Assembly (NCBI GenBank): GCA_002353225.1
Contig: DEJF01000057.1
Coordinates: 70,765-104,300, forward strand
Source of the DNA: Prevotella sp. UBA2755
GTDB taxonomy: Bacteria > Bacteroidota > Bacteroidia > Bacteroidales > Bacteroidaceae
Length of the DNA: 33,536 nt
Reading direction: 5' to 3'
Part shown: piece after piece, positions 31,101 to 33,536 of the stretch
How the letters are laid out: each line of letters begins with the position of its first letter
How positions within the stretch are numbered: the stretch's first letter is position 1
Translations under genes and position numbers: made by a program
Notes under the pieces: generated by a model
What the model saw: only the letters and a program-made list of their open reading frames with translations
Databases searched by the model: none
Told to the model about the DNA's origin: nothing

Positions 31101-32772
31101 CATTAGCATGCGCACGACCATTCTTGATATCCGCTGTTGCCAACATATTACTCAGGTTATAAGACCCGTATCTCAACTGATGGATCTTCGCGTCAGCCTG
31201 CAACTTAGTACGGGGCGAGAAGAAGTCTGTACCCTGTCCTTTCGCCACGATCTCTGCCGAGACGGTATAGATAGAGTCTCTGGGCATGAAATGATGGATG
31301 TTCAAGTCACGGATATCGAGTTTTGCGTCATACCGCATGGCATCGGCATTGAAATTACCTTTTGCCTTCAGCATACCCTTACCCTCACGCATCACGACAT
31401 CCGCAAAATACTGAGCACCATCTGCCCTGACAAGTCCCTCTGCGGTAATACCACGAGGAATTCGGTAGTTACGCTGCACGTCCTTGGGCAGCATACCTGT
31501 CACAAACCCCAAGTCTTCTGTCCTTGCCTTGAAATCAACCTTGGCACGTAAACGCTTAGGGTCTGTCAGATTAGCGGCGAAACCTGTAGCAGTAGCATGG
31601 AACGCGGTGGGCAAAGAGACATCCAGTCCATCGAACTCCATATAGTCCATATTGCCATTCACGGAGCCTTTCACATTCAACGGATAGTTGGGCCAATGCT
31701 GCTGGAACGACTGGGGCATACCCCCCATGAAGCGCATCAGGTCTTGCTTACCCAACTGGGCGTTCATTCGCATCCGCATCTTACCCGGCTCTATTTTGTC
31801 CATCAGGGAGAGGGGCATGTCCATCTCCACTTCCACGTCTGAGTCAGGGGTCTTCAGGTGCAACTTTGGCAACTTAATCTTACCATTGTCCATTGCCAAC
31901 TGTCCTGTCAGGTCGACCACCTGCAGACCGCTCTTCTCTTTCAACCGCACTGAACGCATGACTAACCGTGCCGTAGGGTCGTGATAGTAAACAGAGTCTA
32001 CACCTATATCTATATGTGTCAAGTCGATATGGTTATAGTCAAGTCCTTCTATACGAGGCTCGTAGTTCTGGTCGTATTGCAGACTGCCGTTATTCCAATC
32101 TACAGAGGCTAACTGGTAGGTCTGCGTACCAAGGTCGAAATCTCCCTCTTTGGCAAGTAACCGTCCGAAATGTGCCTTTACACTCATCGTGTCACCTGGC
32201 ATGTGGAGTGCAACGTCTGAGCGTATTATCCGCAGACTGTCCGCAAAGATTCTCCAACGGTTATCGGAAGTCGTCGTATCCTCTGGGACACTATCATTCA
32301 GGGCGACATCAATTTTCGCTTCCTCTAATCGGGCACCATTTACCTCCACGGTCTGTTTATCTAAATCAATCCCCTTACTCGACAGCGCGAGTCGTTTAAA
32401 CTGTCCTTTCACACGTGCGGCATCCACAAACTGAACGGTATTGAACTTAGCATTGTTGACTTCCAACTCGTTGATAATAACCTTGTTTTTCAATAATGGC
32501 ATCAACTGCACATCCACCACCATCCGCTCCACATCGGCTATGGTGTCTGGCTGCTGGATAACGTGAAAGCCGTCTATTCCTAAGTCAAGAGGGAAAGAAA
32601 GGTCCACATGGTCAACCATTATCTGCATCCCGGTTTTCTCCGACGCAATCGCAGCCACTTTATCCACCATCCAGTTTTGTACAGGAGGGAAATAAAGCAG
32701 CATCGTCAGAATCAGAAAAAGCAGAATGGGACTCAACAGAATACCCAGGATCCACCAGAACGCTCTCTTCAT
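28105..32772 (-). CDS. tamB: TamB, AsmA-like/DUF490 translocation and assembly protein
   Basis: A 1555-residue periplasm-spanning protein. One membrane segment near the N-terminus (about residues 5-30) anchors it in the inner membrane. The long middle is made of repeated beta strands expected to form the hydrophobic groove of AsmA-like proteins, which can carry lipids or unfolded outer-membrane proteins across the periplasm. The conserved TamB/DUF490 domain occupies roughly the last 400 residues, with GGTLRMIYTPADNLQLRGRY and the barrel-like SLEYRLDQTANKFITLYYQN near the end. The last 35-40 residues are an Asn/Pro/Ser/Thr-rich tail encoded by degenerate repeats (about 28135-28205). Overlap with tamL by 14 bases implies coupled synthesis. 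Confidence 0.93.
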   Translation of the reverse strand: MKRAFWWILGILLSPILLFLILTMLLYFPPVQNWMVDKVAAIASEKTGMQIMVDHVDLSFPLDLGIDGFHVIQQPDTIADVERMVVDVQLMPLLKNKVIINELEVNNAKFNTVQFVDAARVKGQFKRLALSSKGIDLDKQTVEVNGARLEEAKIDVALNDSVPEDTTTSDNRWRIFADSLRIIRSDVALHMPGDTMSVKAHFGRLLAKEGDFDLGTQTYQLASVDWNNGSLQYDQNYEPRIEGLDYNHIDLTHIDIGVDSVYYHDPTARLVMRSVRLKEKSGLQVVDLTGQLAMDNGKIKLPKLHLKTPDSDVEVEMDMPLSLMDKIEPGKMRMRMNAQLGKQDLMRFMGGMPQSFQQHWPNYPLNVKGSVNGNMDYMEFDGLDVSLPTAFHATATGFAANLTDPKRLRAKVDFKARTEDLGFVTGMLPKDVQRNYRIPRGITAEGLVRADGAQYFADVVMREGKGMLKAKGNFNADAMRYDAKLDIRDLNIHHFMPRDSIYTVSAEIVAKGQGTDFFSPRTKLQADAKIHQLRYGSYNLSNMLATADIKNGRAHANVTGDNQLLNGTIALDALMNKKLDGTITADMAQLDLYRLRLVDKPLTIALCGHVDVSSDLSKTHYASGFFTDLTIRDSAKVYRPEDLGLLVNLRSDTTYARIQSGDFIVKVDGSGHYERLMKQLTTFTDSAMAQYDKKIIDQPALRRLLPMMKLHVESKKDNPIATLLKSGRNIDFKDLLLDMTTSPETGVNGNGYIHSLVYDGTRLDTINFRLTQRKEHLSFGGQIRNNKQNPQFVFNALFDGVLQERGATMGVRYYDSANKLGARIGAKAEMVDSGIHVHLVPDRPTLGYKEFALNQDNFVFLGGDHKVKAKIDLIADDGTGVKIYSEESDPNALQDITVSLNRFDLGEITSVLPYVPRMTGLLDGDYHVVQHETGRFSMVSDMSVRNMTYEKSPIGNVSTELVYLQKEDDAHAVEARLLRDDKEIGLLNGTYFNEGEGALDAKLQLIRFPLEIVNGFVPDQIVGLEGYSEGELTIKGALKTPQVDGEVYLDSSYLVSVPYGMRMRFDNDPVRIVGSNLMLENFSLYAYNENPLTLMGSINFSDLDRILVDLRMRAKDFQVIGEKENPNSIAYGKAFVDLYGRMRGTLDNLNMRGRLNVLGSTDMSYVLRDTPLSTDNQLEELVKFTDFSDTAQVVVERPQLDGFSMDMTVDVSKGAHIMAYLNTDHSNYVDLMGGGTLRMIYTPADNLQLRGRYTLSNGEMKYSLPIIPLKTFTIQDGSYIEFTGEPMNPTLNITATERTRATVSNSSGVGRSVEFDCGVVISKTLKDMGLEFTLDAPEDMQLHSELQAMGVEQRGKLAVTMLTTGMYLADGNTGAFSMNSALSSFLNSEISQITGNALRTLDLSFGMDNSTDASGSMHTDYSFKFAKRFMNNRLKIAVGGKVSTGAELQQRNNSFFDNVSLEYRLDQTANKFITLYYQNNSYDWLDGYTQKYGAGFTWRRSLQTFWDIFRFKEQNLRPQRILNNQNTPSTPNNPSNQNHLSTPTDSLKTESNEKK

Positions 32773-32781
32773 GTGCTATAA

Positions 32782-32806
32782 CTTTGCAAAATCTGTTGCA
32801 AAGTAA
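32782..32806 (-). promoter_or_regulatory. Inverted repeat at the tamB promoter
   Basis: CTTTGCA (32782-32788) and TGCAAAG (32797-32803) are perfect 7-bp arms eight bases apart, just upstream of the tamB ATG at 32772. On the minus strand TTACTTTG (32806-32799) is a one-mismatch -7 element that includes one arm. The palindrome may be a regulator site or merely overlapping promoter-like words. Confidence 0.35.
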
Positions 32807-32829
32807 GTAAAAATATCGGAATTACGAAA

Positions 32830-33507
32830 CTATTTAACCATAAATTTGATGTTTTGCCATAGATTATCCTCAGGTAATGGCGACTCTACGACTATCTTTT
32901 CCTTAGAAACAGGATGCACGAACTCAATACGACGGGCCAACAAGGAAATACCACCATCTGGGTTACTACGCTTGGCACCATACTTCAGGTCACCCTTAAT
33001 AGGGCAATCAATGGTAGACAACTGACAGCGTATCTGGTGATGACGACCAGTCAACAGATTAATCTCCAACAGATAATAATGATCTGACTGCCCTATCAAA
33101 CGGTAATGTAACAGACATTTCTTAGAACCAGGCACCTCATGGTAATAGGCGTAACTCTTGTTCTGCTTCTCATTCCGCACCATCCAATGTTCTAAGGTCG
33201 CCTCGTCCTCTTCAGGCTTCTCCTGAACCAATGCCCAATAGGTCTTATGTATCTCACCATTCCTGAACATATCATTCAGACGACGTAATGCCTTTGAAGT
33301 ACGTGCAAACATCACCAGTCCACTTACAGGACGGTCCAGACGATGCACCACCCCCAGAAACACAAGTCCCGGTTTGGCATATTTCTCTTTGATATATGCC
33401 TTCACCGTCTCTACTAAGGGAGTATCACCAGTCTTATCTCCCTGTACAATCTCTCCACTCTCTTTATAGACAATGATAATATGGTTATCTTCGTAAAGTA
33501 CCTTCAT
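32830..33507 (-). CDS. RluA-family RNA pseudouridine synthase
   Basis: A 225-residue enzyme that converts uridine to pseudouridine in rRNA or tRNA. The catalytic motif HRLDRPVSGLVMFART (with its Asp) lies at about residues 55-70. The later RluA motifs are present: SYAYYHEVPGSKKCLLHYR, LLTGRHHQIRCQLS and the closing LLARRIEFVHPV strand. There is no S4 RNA-binding domain at the start, so it is the short RluA/RluC-like type; which RNA and position it modifies cannot be said. The promoter element TAACTTTG ends only eight bases before the ATG. It lies 57 bases upstream of tamB on the same strand. Confidence 0.92.
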   Translation of the reverse strand: MKVLYEDNHIIIVYKESGEIVQGDKTGDTPLVETVKAYIKEKYAKPGLVFLGVVHRLDRPVSGLVMFARTSKALRRLNDMFRNGEIHKTYWALVQEKPEEDEATLEHWMVRNEKQNKSYAYYHEVPGSKKCLLHYRLIGQSDHYYLLEINLLTGRHHQIRCQLSTIDCPIKGDLKYGAKRSNPDGGISLLARRIEFVHPVSKEKIVVESPLPEDNLWQNIKFMVK

Positions 33508-33515
33508 AACGAGTG

Positions 33516-33523
33516 CAAAGTTA
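33516..33523 (-). promoter_or_regulatory. Promoter -7 element of the pseudouridine synthase gene
   Basis: TAACTTTG on the minus strand is an exact element eight bases before the ATG at 33507, so the transcript should have little or no leader. The upstream box falls beyond the window edge. Confidence 0.5.
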
Positions 33524-33536
33524 ATGACTTTATTTC

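Overview
The window looks like a chromosomal segment of a Prevotella-type Bacteroidales bacterium. The evidence is the Bacteroidetes-type promoter element (TAnnTTTG, often with a TTTG-like box about 19 bases upstream) in front of many genes, the near absence of Shine-Dalgarno sequences, tRNA genes without an encoded CCA end, and lineage-typical families: a TamL lipoprotein with TamB, ssb next to gldE, flavodoxin next to a DUF2023 protein, a BlaR1-TonB chimera, and a histidine kinase with a DUF5112/DUF5113-like architecture. I see no phage, insertion sequence, CRISPR array or rRNA.

Layout. Bases 1-372 hold no large gene, but have a possible 37-codon gene with its own terminator. Bases 373-7473 (minus) carry, in transcription order, kdgK, eda (KDPG aldolase), a 1052-residue double histidine kinase, its response regulator, a miniature AbgT-like membrane protein, flavodoxin and a Cys-rich DUF2023 protein. 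Flavodoxin has its own promoter. Bases 7625-12310 (plus) carry a LacI-type regulator, altronate dehydratase uxaA, an NhaC-type antiporter and an uncharacterised protein. UxaA, KdgK and Eda form the lower hexuronate pathway: altronate to 2-keto-3-deoxygluconate (KDG), to KDPG, to pyruvate plus glyceraldehyde-3-phosphate. The divergent spacer 7474-7624 has a promoter facing each way and a LacI-type operator core. Bases 12312-17436 hold a GH25 muramidase, a ZIP metal transporter, a C11 (clostripain-type) lipoprotein peptidase, gldE, ssb and a conserved hypothetical.

Bases 17473-17880 hold four minus-strand tRNA genes (Gly-Leu-Leu-Gly). Next come a surface lipoprotein, nspC, and a plus-strand operon of a ThiE/TenI-like protein, prs and a TlpA-like thioredoxin lipoprotein. 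The gene-poor spacer 22858-23192 has a three-unit 21-bp repeat with the last unit inverted, and a small secreted-protein-like ORF. Bases 23193-25291 are a blaI-blaR1/TonB sensor-repressor pair with dyad symmetries upstream. After a shrunken DUF3667-like gene come tamL and tamB, overlapping by 14 bp, and an RluA-family pseudouridine synthase.

The most unusual object is the double histidine kinase at 2622-5780. It joins two sensor kinases in one frame, carries a 9-bp in-frame repeat just after the first phospho-acceptor His, and carries a 7-bp, frame-breaking repeat exactly where the second half begins. Its gene overlaps eda upstream and the response regulator downstream, so signalling and sugar-acid catabolism may be co-expressed.
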